This document shows positions 1-5,959 of a stretch of DNA of 7,084 nucleotides, one piece after another. The stretch lies in contig JAUIJG010000282.1 in NCBI GenBank assembly GCA_030431355.1, positions 1 to 7,084 of the forward strand, written 5' to 3'. Numbering within the stretch: the first letter of the stretch is position 1; every line of letters begins with the position of its first letter. The notes beneath the pieces were generated by a model. The model saw only the letters and a program-made list of their open reading frames with translations. It did not search any database and was not told where the DNA came from. The translations under genes were made by a program, and so were the position numbers. This DNA comes from a bacterium. Its GTDB lineage: Bacteria > Cyanobacteriota > Vampirovibrionia > Obscuribacterales > Obscuribacteraceae.

Positions 1-123
1 CTTCCCGGTTCCGGAGGTGATGGAGATGTGATCCCCGCCTCGGTGGTGCATGCTTCAAATCTTGCCTCGCTGGCGGACCTGGTCTCGGCTGTTGTGGATA
101 ATGTGGATTCTCTGGATGATTGA
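1..123 (+). CDS. C-terminal end of an unidentified protein (partial at left edge)
   Basis: Frame 1 is open from the window edge to a TGA at 121-123 and encodes the last 40 residues of a protein that begins outside the window. The tail starts glycine-rich (PGSGGDGD), continues with a helix-like stretch rich in Ala, Ser, Leu and Val, and ends acidic (DSLDD). Third positions are mostly G or C, as in the confirmed genes, which supports coding. No family can be named from so little sequence. The stop codon lies inside the -35 box of the downstream TPR gene's promoter, so the two genes may be transcribed separately. The tail would suit a soluble helical protein end, but no function is inferred. Confidence 0.6.
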   Translation, partial: LPGSGGDGDVIPASVVHASNLASLADLVSAVVDNVDSLDD

Positions 124-149
124 GAAGTTCGGCTGGCTTAGCCTATAAT
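120..149 (+). promoter_or_regulatory. sigma70-type promoter for the TPR gene
   Basis: A -35 box TTGAGA (120-125, five of six consensus bases) and a perfect -10 box TATAAT (144-149) are separated by 18 bp. Transcription would start near 156, leaving a leader of about 45 nt before the ATG at 201. The -35 box overlaps the stop codon of the preceding gene. A weak imperfect inverted repeat (CTTG at 158-161 with CAAG at 187-190) lies in the leader; its role is unknown. Confidence 0.75.
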
Positions 150-200
150 ATTCTCTACTTGCGTACGTACTGTAAGCACTTTTGTACAAGATTGTCATCC

Positions 201-1289
201 ATGGAAAAGGACAGAGAAGCCCTTTTATCTGAATTGAAGAAGCTTGAGAAGCGCTCCGGTGCCGGTCACCGGGACCTGGTTCCGATACTGGAGCGCCTGG
301 CCTATGCCAATCATTCTTCCGGTTTGTATGAAGAGGCGGAGAAGAATTATCGACGGTCACTCTCTCTCAGGGAAGAATTCCTTGAAGAGGATGAGGATGG
401 TCTCCTCTTTGTCTATCATTCTCTGGGAATGCTGCTTCGCATTCAAAACAAGTACGATGAGTCGGAGTTCTACTATAAAAAAGCGCTCGCATTGACCGAA
501 GAAATGCACGGAGACAAGCATGTGGAGACCGCCACTCGCAAGAACTATCTGGCGGGCTTGTTCTACGCCTCAGGTAAGTTTGGCGATGCCGAGGAGCTGG
601 TGCATTCATCTCTTAAAATCTACAGGAAGCACCTGGGTGAGGACCATAAAGTGGTTGGCGTTACCATGATGGCTCTTGGAATCATCATGGCCAGGTCGGG
701 CAAGGTGGATGACGCCAAAGACTATTATCGAAAAGCAAACAGTCTGATTTCGCCGGTGAAGCAAGGTGCAATAGTTGCTGATTTCGAGGACCTTTCCGAC
801 AGTTTGCTCAATCTATCCAAACAGAAGTTCGGTCAGGATCAACTGGAAGAGGCTGAAACTTTGTTTCGTTACTCGTTGCTCGCCGAGGCAGAGCAGATCT
901 GGCCCGGACATCCTCTGGTGGCAGAAAATGTGCAGCTCCTGGGAGACCTGTACAAAGCCCAGCAGATGCCGGTGGAGGCAGAGGTTTTATACAGGAAAGC
1001 CCTGGAAATTCGTCGTCAAGTTTGCGGAGATAGTCATCTGGATGTGGCGCTAAGCTCTCACTCCCTTGGAGCCCTTTTGACCGACTTGAGAAAGTTCAAA
1101 GAGGCGGAGGAGTTTCTTGCTCTGGCTGTGAAAATCCGATCTAATTCCGGTTTTCCTCCGGCTCTTGCCAGCTCTCTTTCGGTCTATGCTAACTGTCTTG
1201 AAAAGCAAGACCGGAAGAAAGAGGCCGAAGAGGCAAGAAGAAAAAGCGAAAAGATTCTCCAGGACTACAGACCCCAGGGAATTCTTTGA
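201..1289 (+). CDS. Tetratricopeptide repeat protein (kinesin light chain-like TPR array)
   Basis: This 362-residue protein is almost entirely TPR. Helix-turn-helix units begin near residues 25, 68, 110, 152, 197, 238, 280 and 322, a 42-43 residue period typical of kinesin-light-chain-type (TPR_10/TPR_12) repeats rather than the classic 34. Recurring signatures include Y-x-E-A-E-x-x-Y-R-x-S/A-L (GLYEEAEKNYRRSL, MPVEAEVLYRKALEI) and G-D/E-x-H between units. TPR arrays are protein-interaction scaffolds, and the partner cannot be read from the sequence. There is no signal peptide or membrane segment, so it is probably cytoplasmic. The frame is open up to a TTG at 120, but that codon is part of the -35 box, so the ATG at 201 is preferred. 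No clear Shine-Dalgarno site precedes it. The C-terminus is charged (EEARRKSEK). No enzymatic domain is attached. Confidence 0.9.
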   Translation: MEKDREALLSELKKLEKRSGAGHRDLVPILERLAYANHSSGLYEEAEKNYRRSLSLREEFLEEDEDGLLFVYHSLGMLLRIQNKYDESEFYYKKALALTEEMHGDKHVETATRKNYLAGLFYASGKFGDAEELVHSSLKIYRKHLGEDHKVVGVTMMALGIIMARSGKVDDAKDYYRKANSLISPVKQGAIVADFEDLSDSLLNLSKQKFGQDQLEEAETLFRYSLLAEAEQIWPGHPLVAENVQLLGDLYKAQQMPVEAEVLYRKALEIRRQVCGDSHLDVALSSHSLGALLTDLRKFKEAEEFLALAVKIRSNSGFPPALASSLSVYANCLEKQDRKKEAEEARRKSEKILQDYRPQGIL

Positions 1290-1346
1290 AACCTGCTATT
1301 TGAGATAGTTGCGTTAACTGGGCTATTGTTCATGGTGGAATTTTTG

Positions 1347-1384
1347 AGGACGTAACATCGGATACATAGCTGTATCCATGTCCT
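1347..1384. other. Extended imperfect hairpin in intergenic region
   Basis: GGATACA (1360-1366) pairs perfectly with TGTATCC (1371-1377) around a TAGC loop. Outside it, AT (1357-1358) pairs with AT (1378-1379) across a single bulged C at 1359, and AGGAC (1347-1351) pairs with GTCCT (1380-1384) across a one-sided bulge of five bases. That gives 14 base pairs in all. No T-tract follows on either strand, so it is not a standard intrinsic terminator. It could be a processed mRNA end for the TPR gene, an operator, or a small structured RNA; none of these is shown. Confidence 0.45.
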
Positions 1385-1584
1385 GATGACAACTTTCGGC
1401 TTTTGAAAGGGATTATGCTTTGCCTGGAAGACAAGAGACCTAAATAGAGGTTTACCGTCTGTTTATAAGCTTAAATATGCGGGATTAAATATGTATCTTA
1501 GTAAGAGTCTTGTTTCCAAATCTTTTTTCGGAACTTATTTCTTTCAGATTTAATTGCCAGTAACTCAATAGCTAAGCTCTCGCT

Positions 1585-1609
1585 CCGGTAGACGAACGTC
1601 TGATGCCGG
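1585..1609. other. Small hairpin upstream of the 117-residue orphan gene
   Basis: AGACG (1590-1594) and CGTCT (1597-1601) form a short inverted repeat. As RNA, AGAC and GTCT can pair around a GAAC loop. CCGG at 1585-1588 and CCGG at 1606-1609 can extend the stem across an unequal internal loop. It lies 45 bases before the ATG at 1655, where a leader would be. A regulatory role is possible but unsupported, and a chance structure is quite possible. Confidence 0.25.
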
Positions 1610-1654
1610 TCGGGGAGTGCATGCTGTTGTAGTGAACAAAAGATTGGACAAAAA

Positions 1655-2008
1655 ATGAAGCCGATGAATCGCATCCGCTGGAGCGAGAATCTCAGAAATC
1701 GTCGCACCTACCGGGTCTCCCAGCGTCTCATCCAGGACCGTCCCGGGGTGGAGTTGCAGCCCGTGACTTTCCGTCGGGGTGAAGATCTCTCTGCCGCGGA
1801 GCCCGGCACCCGTGCGATGGTAGAGCATCTGCTCGCCAACGCCCATATCGCCTCTGTTGAAATCTCTCGATTCGACATCAAGGTGGTGGTGGAAGACTTC
1901 TCTTTCGGTCGCCATGCATTGCATATGCATTGTCTGGCGACCATTCACCAGTATCTCTGGGGTCAGGACGCCGACGTGCTTGTCACCCAGGAGACTTTCC
2001 TCGATTGA
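1655..2008 (+). CDS. Hypothetical protein, 117 residues
   Basis: I do not recognise a firm family. The N-terminal 30 residues are strongly basic (NRIRWSENLRNRRTYR). The rest alternates helix- and strand-like segments: a helix near residues 48-60, then IASVEISRFDIKVVVED (about 65-80), then a His- and Cys-containing helix (HALHMHCLATIHQYL), with an acidic end. The segment from about 48 to 98 loosely recalls the end of Nfu N-terminal domains (a helix, a 'GV..V' strand, an 'ItV' strand, a helix), but no diagnostic motif is present, so this is a weak analogy. Codons strongly prefer G or C in third position, supporting real coding on this strand rather than on the opposite strand, which is also open. 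The Shine-Dalgarno match is poor (GGA at 1646-1648), and the second Met at 1664 is no better. It lies 57 bp before the next gene, probably in the same transcript. Confidence 0.65.
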   Translation: MKPMNRIRWSENLRNRRTYRVSQRLIQDRPGVELQPVTFRRGEDLSAAEPGTRAMVEHLLANAHIASVEISRFDIKVVVEDFSFGRHALHMHCLATIHQYLWGQDADVLVTQETFLD

Positions 2009-2054
2009 TTACAGACCCCTTCTACTCCGGGGCAGCCTTTTATTTTTGAAATAT

Positions 2055-2060
2055 AGGAGG
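2055..2060 (+). promoter_or_regulatory. Strong Shine-Dalgarno site, AGGAGG
   Basis: A perfect AGGAGG lies five bases before the ATG at 2066 and fixes that start. It is the strongest ribosome binding site in the window, suggesting that the 356-residue product is made efficiently. The bases just before it are AT-rich (TTTTATTTTTGAAATAT), which should keep the site unstructured. Confidence 0.85.
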
Positions 2061-2065
2061 TAATT

Positions 2066-3136
2066 ATGTTGGGTGACTATCCCCAGCAAATAGCCGATCT
2101 ACTCGGTTTTACTCCGATCTCCACCGTGGGCGACAAAGACGTCTGGAGGCTGGCAGTCAGTCCGATGGTGAAAGCCACTCTCGGTGAGATTGAAGATGGA
2201 GTTGTTTCGATTCGTGATACCGTGGAAGGTGACTTCCCCGGAGACGAAGTTTCTAATTTGAACGACCACAGGCTGTTCGCCGGAGGTGCGGGACGAGTTC
2301 GTTTCCCCTACATCTACGCCAGGTACAGAACCGAGTATGGTTTGTTTATTATCAAGCGGGACGGGGTCAAGCTGGAGGCAAGCGGTTGGTTCGGCAACGC
2401 CGACAAGGGCCGTCTTGAACTCATTTACCGATTCGGTTTGCGAGATCGTCGATTCGACGGTACTCCGCGAGCAAACGATTCGGCTCTGTTGGCGTTCCCT
2501 TATGATCACCCTGTCCATCACCGGGTTTTTGAGATTGATGGTGAGCCGACTTCTCTCACTTCTGTTGAGACAAGTCTCTACAGCTTCTTCCCCGGCACCC
2601 GCCTCGGTCCTTCGCTGGGAGAGTTTGAGCTGGAAGAGTTTGTCGGCAAGCCGTTGAAATTTGTCGACCGTCCAGAGAAATTCATGGAGCATTTCCGGCG
2701 TGTCTGGAAGACCGGTCGTTTTCCCGGACAAGTGGGGGCTACCTTTCCTGATGTGGGCAAACTCGGTCATAAGAGCTTTGACGATGTTGCCCGCCTGGCC
2801 GGCTATGACATGGTGGAGACCTGTCCAAGCCATCTCCATGTGGTTCGTTGGAACCTGAAGGACGGCTACAGTTTTGCTTATGAAAGCCAGGAAGCGACTT
2901 ATCGTAAGATCGAAGAGGCTCTGGCGAAGCTGGATGAGGGAGGGGATGCCCTGACCGCGTCTCAGCAGGCCTGGCTCTGCTATATGCAGTGCCTGGAGCC
3001 CGGGGATCTTCTCGCGGATTTCCGCAAACGATTCTTTGGAATTGAGTGGCCCCATCAACCTGTGGCCCCGGATTATCGTTATCTCTGGCTGGTCAAGCCC
3101 CTGAGCGAGAAAGCCAGGAAGCTTATCTGCAAGTGA
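2066..3136 (+). CDS. Hypothetical protein, 356 residues, family not recognised
   Basis: This is a soluble-looking protein of mixed alpha/beta character with no signal peptide or membrane segment. Residues 1-60 mix short helices and strands. Residues 70-200 are rich in aromatic and basic residues with probable beta structure (RVRFPYIYARYR, YGLFIIKRDGVKLEASGWFG). A Pro/Gly-rich loop (FFPGTRLGPSLGEFE, near 173) precedes an alternating region. Residues 275-310 form a helical segment (YRKIEEALAKLDE), followed by AWLCYMQCLEPGD and an aromatic C-terminus. No catalytic or nucleotide-binding signature is visible. The start is fixed by AGGAGG at 2055. The opposite strand is open for almost the same length, but the Shine-Dalgarno site, the codon bias and the strand of its neighbours favour this one. 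It sits upstream of a lysozyme and a small membrane protein, so a link to wall remodelling or cell lysis is possible by context only. Confidence 0.85.
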   Translation: MLGDYPQQIADLLGFTPISTVGDKDVWRLAVSPMVKATLGEIEDGVVSIRDTVEGDFPGDEVSNLNDHRLFAGGAGRVRFPYIYARYRTEYGLFIIKRDGVKLEASGWFGNADKGRLELIYRFGLRDRRFDGTPRANDSALLAFPYDHPVHHRVFEIDGEPTSLTSVETSLYSFFPGTRLGPSLGEFELEEFVGKPLKFVDRPEKFMEHFRRVWKTGRFPGQVGATFPDVGKLGHKSFDDVARLAGYDMVETCPSHLHVVRWNLKDGYSFAYESQEATYRKIEEALAKLDEGGDALTASQQAWLCYMQCLEPGDLLADFRKRFFGIEWPHQPVAPDYRYLWLVKPLSEKARKLICK

Positions 3137-3144
3137 GAAGATTT

Positions 3145-3177
3145 TGGAGTCAGGGTGAGAATTTGCCCTGGCCTCCA
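3145..3177. other. Hairpin between the 356-residue gene and the lysozyme gene
   Basis: TGGAG (3145-3149) pairs with CTCCA (3173-3177), and CAGGG (3151-3155) pairs with CCCTG (3166-3170), around a 10-base loop. The two stems are separated by a small internal loop (T opposite GC). No T-tract follows, so transcription would probably continue into the lysozyme gene. It may stabilise or attenuate the message between the two genes and could set their relative expression; that is inference. Confidence 0.45.
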
Positions 3178-3207
3178 CTAAACAAACCTTACAGAAAAGG
3201 TTGAATA

Positions 3208-3870
3208 ATGACAGAGAAAAGCAATGTAAATGCTTCCTCCGAAAGGCTTTTCGGGATCGATGTTTCCCGCCACCAGGGCTCCATTGACTGGGCTCGCGTG
3301 AAAGCCGCCGGGGTGAACTACTGTTTCATCAAAGCCACCGAAGGCTCTTCCTGGAAAGACAACCGCTTTGATTTTAACTGGGGTGAGTGTCAGGACCACG
3401 GTATCATTCGTGGTGCTTATCACTTCTTCCGCCCCAACGCTCCGATTTCACGGCAGGTCGACAATCTTGTCTCCTCGGTCGGTAAGCTTGAAAAGGGCGA
3501 TCTGCCTCCGGTTCTGGACGCCGAAGTGCCCCAGAGCTGGCGGCGGTTCTCCCTGAAGAAGCGGATCGCCATGGTTGAGGATTGGATGAAGGGAGTGGAG
3601 GATGGTCTCGGTGTTCAGCCGATTCTCTACCTCAGCCCCTCTTTCGCCGACGATATCATGCAGAACGCCGCGGAGGTGGAAAAGTACATGCTCTGGCTGG
3701 CGCACTATACGAGGAATTCGAATCCCCGAGTGCCCCGGCCCTGGTCGTCGGATGGCTGGACCTTCTGGCAGTATTCCGAGACCGGTCGAGTGGATGGTAT
3801 CACTGCCAATACCGTCGATCTTAACCGTTTCCAGGGAAGCCTTGAAGACCTCAAGGAGATCACCGTCTAA
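3208..3870 (+). CDS. GH25 family lysozyme (N-acetylmuramidase)
   Basis: This 220-residue protein is a single, complete GH25 domain. Family enzymes hydrolyse the beta-1,4 bond between N-acetylmuramic acid and N-acetylglucosamine in peptidoglycan. Signatures in order are GIDVSRHQG.IDW (residues 16-28), KATEG (42-46), GAYHFFRP (69-76), LPPVLDAE (99-106) and WTFWQYS..G.V.GI...TVDLNRF (184-208). Asp18, Asp104, Glu106 and Asp204 match the four conserved acidic residues of the family in identity and spacing, so it should be active. There is no signal peptide, membrane anchor or wall-binding repeat, which is like phage endolysins and unlike secreted autolysins. The start has AAAAGG at 3195-3200, seven bases upstream. 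It is followed after 15 bp by a small membrane protein gene that could provide its route out of the cell. It may be of phage origin or a domesticated effector; no capsid, tail or terminase gene is visible here. Confidence 0.95.
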   Translation: MTEKSNVNASSERLFGIDVSRHQGSIDWARVKAAGVNYCFIKATEGSSWKDNRFDFNWGECQDHGIIRGAYHFFRPNAPISRQVDNLVSSVGKLEKGDLPPVLDAEVPQSWRRFSLKKRIAMVEDWMKGVEDGLGVQPILYLSPSFADDIMQNAAEVEKYMLWLAHYTRNSNPRVPRPWSSDGWTFWQYSETGRVDGITANTVDLNRFQGSLEDLKEITV

Positions 3871-3885
3871 ACCAGGGACACCGCT

Positions 3886-4359
3886 ATGACAGATCAAAGA
3901 GATAGGGGTGGAGAAGTCCGGCCGATTATTCCGGAGCCTCCTCCTTCTACTGTTTCTTATTTTGAAAAGATTGTGCGGCATATACCAGCCACCATCAATG
4001 CCGCTTATGTGGCATCGTTGGGTTTGCTGGCCGAAGCCGCATCAAGCCCCGCCTGGTTGCACTGGACTGTGTTCCTGGTGCTCTGGGCGCTGGTGCCGTT
4101 TTATGTGCTCTATATTCCGGGGCAGATTCCCGACAAGAGCGTGAGCAAGCGCTACTGTGTGCTTGCCAGCACTATCAGTTTTCTTGTCTGGGTTTATGCC
4201 ATCGATGGCGGGCCTTTTGCCATCTCTTTCCCGGAGTTTTACCAGCCCCTCTACGGCTCTTTGCTCCTGATTATTACCACCCTGGTGCTTCCCGTGTTGG
4301 AGGTGGTTTTGAAGAAGTTTCGCTACTTCAAGCGCCCTGAAGAGGACGAGACTACCTAG
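3886..4359 (+). CDS. Small multi-pass membrane protein next to the lysozyme (holin-like candidate)
   Basis: The protein has 157 residues. It starts with a hydrophilic, proline-rich tail (residues 1-25, VRPIIPEPPP). Membrane segments are likely at about 57-78 (HWTVFLVLWALVPFYVLYIPG), 90-107 and 121-142, with a weaker candidate at 34-50. The end is basic then acidic (KKFRYFKRPEEDE). AGGGA at 3874-3878 lies seven bases before the ATG. The 15 bp spacing from the lysozyme stop indicates co-transcription. Size, topology and position suit a holin or a membrane partner that lets a signal-less muramidase reach the wall. However, holins have no universal motif and I recognise no holin family here. It could equally be an unrelated inner-membrane protein. 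Confidence 0.8.
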   Translation: MTDQRDRGGEVRPIIPEPPPSTVSYFEKIVRHIPATINAAYVASLGLLAEAASSPAWLHWTVFLVLWALVPFYVLYIPGQIPDKSVSKRYCVLASTISFLVWVYAIDGGPFAISFPEFYQPLYGSLLLIITTLVLPVLEVVLKKFRYFKRPEEDETT

Positions 4360-4382
4360 AACAAGCAGCTCTAAATAGTTTA

Positions 4383-4416
4383 TAGAAGATTGGATCTTTC
4401 CTGTCTTCTACCTTTT
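4383..4416 (+). terminator. Possible weak terminator after the membrane protein gene
   Basis: TAGAAGA (4383-4389) pairs with TCTTCTA (4404-4410). Inside it, GGA (4392-4394) and TCC (4399-4401) form a second short stem around TCTT. CCTTTT follows at 4411-4416. The stem is AT-rich and the T run is only four bases, so termination would be weak. Its position in the spacer between two convergent genes supports a 3'-end role. Confidence 0.4.
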
Positions 4417-4446
4417 GGATAATATACTATATAATGTCGTTATCAA

Positions 4447-4475
4447 TGCTCAGTTGCATCGGGTGCATTTGAGCA
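4447..4475. other. Hairpin in the convergent spacer
   Basis: TGCTCA (4447-4452) pairs with TGAGCA (4470-4475), and TGCA (4455-4458) pairs with TGCA (4464-4467), with a wobble and a mismatch in between. It lies 37 bp past the end of the M20 peptidase gene on the minus strand. No T-tract follows on either strand. It may define the 3' end of one of the convergent transcripts without being a standard intrinsic terminator. Confidence 0.4.
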
Positions 4476-4511
4476 GATTCGCCTATCTTAAGTAAGTGGC
4501 GGATTCTAAGC

Positions 4512-5885
4512 TCAATCTTTCAATGTGGAAAGTATTTCGAAGTATTTGACGAAAGCCTTCATTCCACCGCTGGCCTGGCCCCAGTCAAAATTCTCGTTGA
4601 CCGAATGATAGCCGTGTTCAGGAAGTGACAGTCCCAAGAAGACTATGGGAACGGCAAGGATCTCTCCCAGGGCTACCACTGCTCCAATACTTCCGCCTTC
4701 TCTGACCAGGGCAGGTTCACTGCCGAAGCCTTCCCTAATTGCTTCCTTTGCTGCGTCGATATACTTACCGTCTTTGATCCCGGCATAGGCTCCTAGCTGT
4801 CCTGTGCTTTTAACAACCGCCTCAGGGCAATTCTCTTTGACGAAGGCTTCGAGGCATTTGAACACATGTTCCGGGTTCTGACCTGGTACAAGCCTCATGC
4901 TCACTTTCGCCTCGGCCGAGGGAGGAATGATCGTTTTGACTCCGGGACCCTCATAGCCTCCGGTGATTCCATGTACTTCAAAGGTGGGTTTGGTCCAGAT
5001 ATGTTTTGCTACTTCTCTGGCGTCGTCAAAACGGAGGGACTTGAGTTTTTGCGCTTTCATAAAGTTTTCCGAGGTGAAGCCTGCCTCTATAAATCCATCA
5101 AGTTCGGCTTCAGTCGGCTCTTCCACACCTTGATAAAATCCGGGGATTTTAACCGCGCCGGTCTTCGCGTCCACACAGAGGCTAAGAAGCTCTACCATCT
5201 CCGTGTAGGGGTTGCGGGCACCGCCGCCGGTGAGTCCGGAATGGGTTTCACTGGTTCCAGTCTCTAACTTTATAAGAGCGCATAGAAGCCCTCTGAAGCC
5301 GCAGGGAATAGCCGGTTTCTCTCGCGAAATCCAGACCGTGTCCGATACCACTATGGAGTTGCTTTCAACGGCGCTTCTTTGATCCCTTAAGAACTGGAAG
5401 AAGTTGCCGCTACCGATCTCTTCTTCCAGCTCCCAGACAATTTTTATATTAAGGGGAATGTTGTTTTGACGGGCAAATCTGGCTGCATAGAGAGCGGTGA
5501 GTGCCGGTCCTTTGTCGTCGGTGGTGCCGCGTCCCAGATATTTGTCCCCGGTTATGGTCATCTCAAAGGGGGCAGAATCCCAGTGGGCAGGGTCTGCCGG
5601 TTGAACATCCATGTGATTGTAGATGAGGACTGTAGGATCTTCCGGCTTGGCTTGAAAAGTACCCACGATAACAGGGTTGCCTTCTGTTTGGAAAACTTCC
5701 GCCCGGCCTCCCATCTCTTCCAGTACTTTTGATGCTTCTGCCGCCAGCCTTTCTATATCCTTTTTGTGGGCTGGATCCATGCTCACACTGGGGATATCGA
5801 CCAATCTTTTCAAATTCTTCTCATAGTCTGATCTGTTATCGGAAATGTAAGAGTCCAGCTTTGTACTGTCTAGCTTTAGAGCCAT
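4512..5885 (-). CDS. M20 family metallopeptidase (dipeptidase / ArgE-DapE-CPG2-like deacylase)
   Basis: The protein is 457 residues from the start chosen here. M20 enzymes are di-zinc hydrolases that cleave dipeptides or N-acyl amino acids. The full set of metal and catalytic motifs is present: NHMDVQP (His91, Asp93), GRGTTDDKG (bridging Asp123), EEEIGS (catalytic Glu155, metal Glu156), VVSDT (Asp182) and PEHGYHSVNE (His427). The dimerisation domain carries ETHSGLTGGG (His215). The frame extends to an ATG at 5957, but that codon overlaps the -10 box of the likely promoter. ATG 5885 has GAGG (5892-5895) six bases upstream and begins where M20 homology would be expected, so it is preferred. No signal peptide is seen, so the enzyme is probably cytoplasmic. 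The length and the WELEEEIGS motif suit the dipeptidase-type branch; the exact substrate cannot be told. It has its own promoter and looks independent of the lysozyme cluster. Confidence 0.95.
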   Translation of the reverse strand: MALKLDSTKLDSYISDNRSDYEKNLKRLVDIPSVSMDPAHKKDIERLAAEASKVLEEMGGRAEVFQTEGNPVIVGTFQAKPEDPTVLIYNHMDVQPADPAHWDSAPFEMTITGDKYLGRGTTDDKGPALTALYAARFARQNNIPLNIKIVWELEEEIGSGNFFQFLRDQRSAVESNSIVVSDTVWISREKPAIPCGFRGLLCALIKLETGTSETHSGLTGGGARNPYTEMVELLSLCVDAKTGAVKIPGFYQGVEEPTEAELDGFIEAGFTSENFMKAQKLKSLRFDDAREVAKHIWTKPTFEVHGITGGYEGPGVKTIIPPSAEAKVSMRLVPGQNPEHVFKCLEAFVKENCPEAVVKSTGQLGAYAGIKDGKYIDAAKEAIREGFGSEPALVREGGSIGAVVALGEILAVPIVFLGLSLPEHGYHSVNENFDWGQASGGMKAFVKYFEILSTLKD

Positions 5886-5959
5886 CGGGCACCTCACCTG
5901 AAAGGGTCTGTTAGAGGAAACAGATAGAAGATTATCACAGTAAGCCTCCATAGTCATAT

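Larger units (their letters stand above)
1290..1654. other. AT-rich intergenic region with two hairpins, no gene seen
   Basis: This stretch of 365 bases lies between two plus-strand genes and is markedly AT-richer than its neighbours. I found no convincing gene, tRNA or intrinsic terminator with a T-tract. It contains an extended hairpin at 1347-1384 and a smaller one at 1585-1609. AT-rich sequence around 1451-1490 offers only poor -35/-10 matches (for example TTTACC at 1451 with AAATAT at 1473), so the promoter of the next gene is unresolved. A minus-strand open frame crosses the right part, but it is the shadow of the gene at 1655. Confidence 0.6.

Noticed and set aside
1632..1658. Tiny GTG-initiated frame of eight codons whose TGA overlaps the ATG at 1655
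   Set aside because: It looks like a coupled leader peptide, but it has no properly spaced Shine-Dalgarno site and no regulatory codon pattern.
1914..1932. Direct repeat of ATGCATTG (1914-1921 and 1925-1932)
   Set aside because: It lies inside a coding region encoding His/Leu/Met residues, is only 8 bp with two copies, and looks like chance.
1565..1948. A 127-codon minus-strand open frame opposite the 117-residue gene
   Set aside because: Its product is low in recognisable structure and it runs into the AT-rich leader. Codon bias favours the plus strand, although confidence in the plus-strand gene is itself only moderate.
2016..2036. CCCC and GGGG pairing after the 117-residue gene followed by T-rich sequence
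   Set aside because: The stem is only four pairs with a nine-base loop, too weak for a terminator, and the T-rich part is better explained as an unstructured region before the strong ribosome binding site.
2099..3178. A 359-codon open frame on the minus strand opposite the 356-residue gene
   Set aside because: The plus-strand gene has a perfect AGGAGG, consistent codon bias and co-directional neighbours. The antisense frame has none of these and is explained by the skewed third-position composition.
4430..4435. A TATAAT box on the plus strand in the convergent spacer
   Set aside because: No plausible -35 box lies 16-18 bp upstream, and no plus-strand gene follows; it would only give antisense RNA to the M20 gene.
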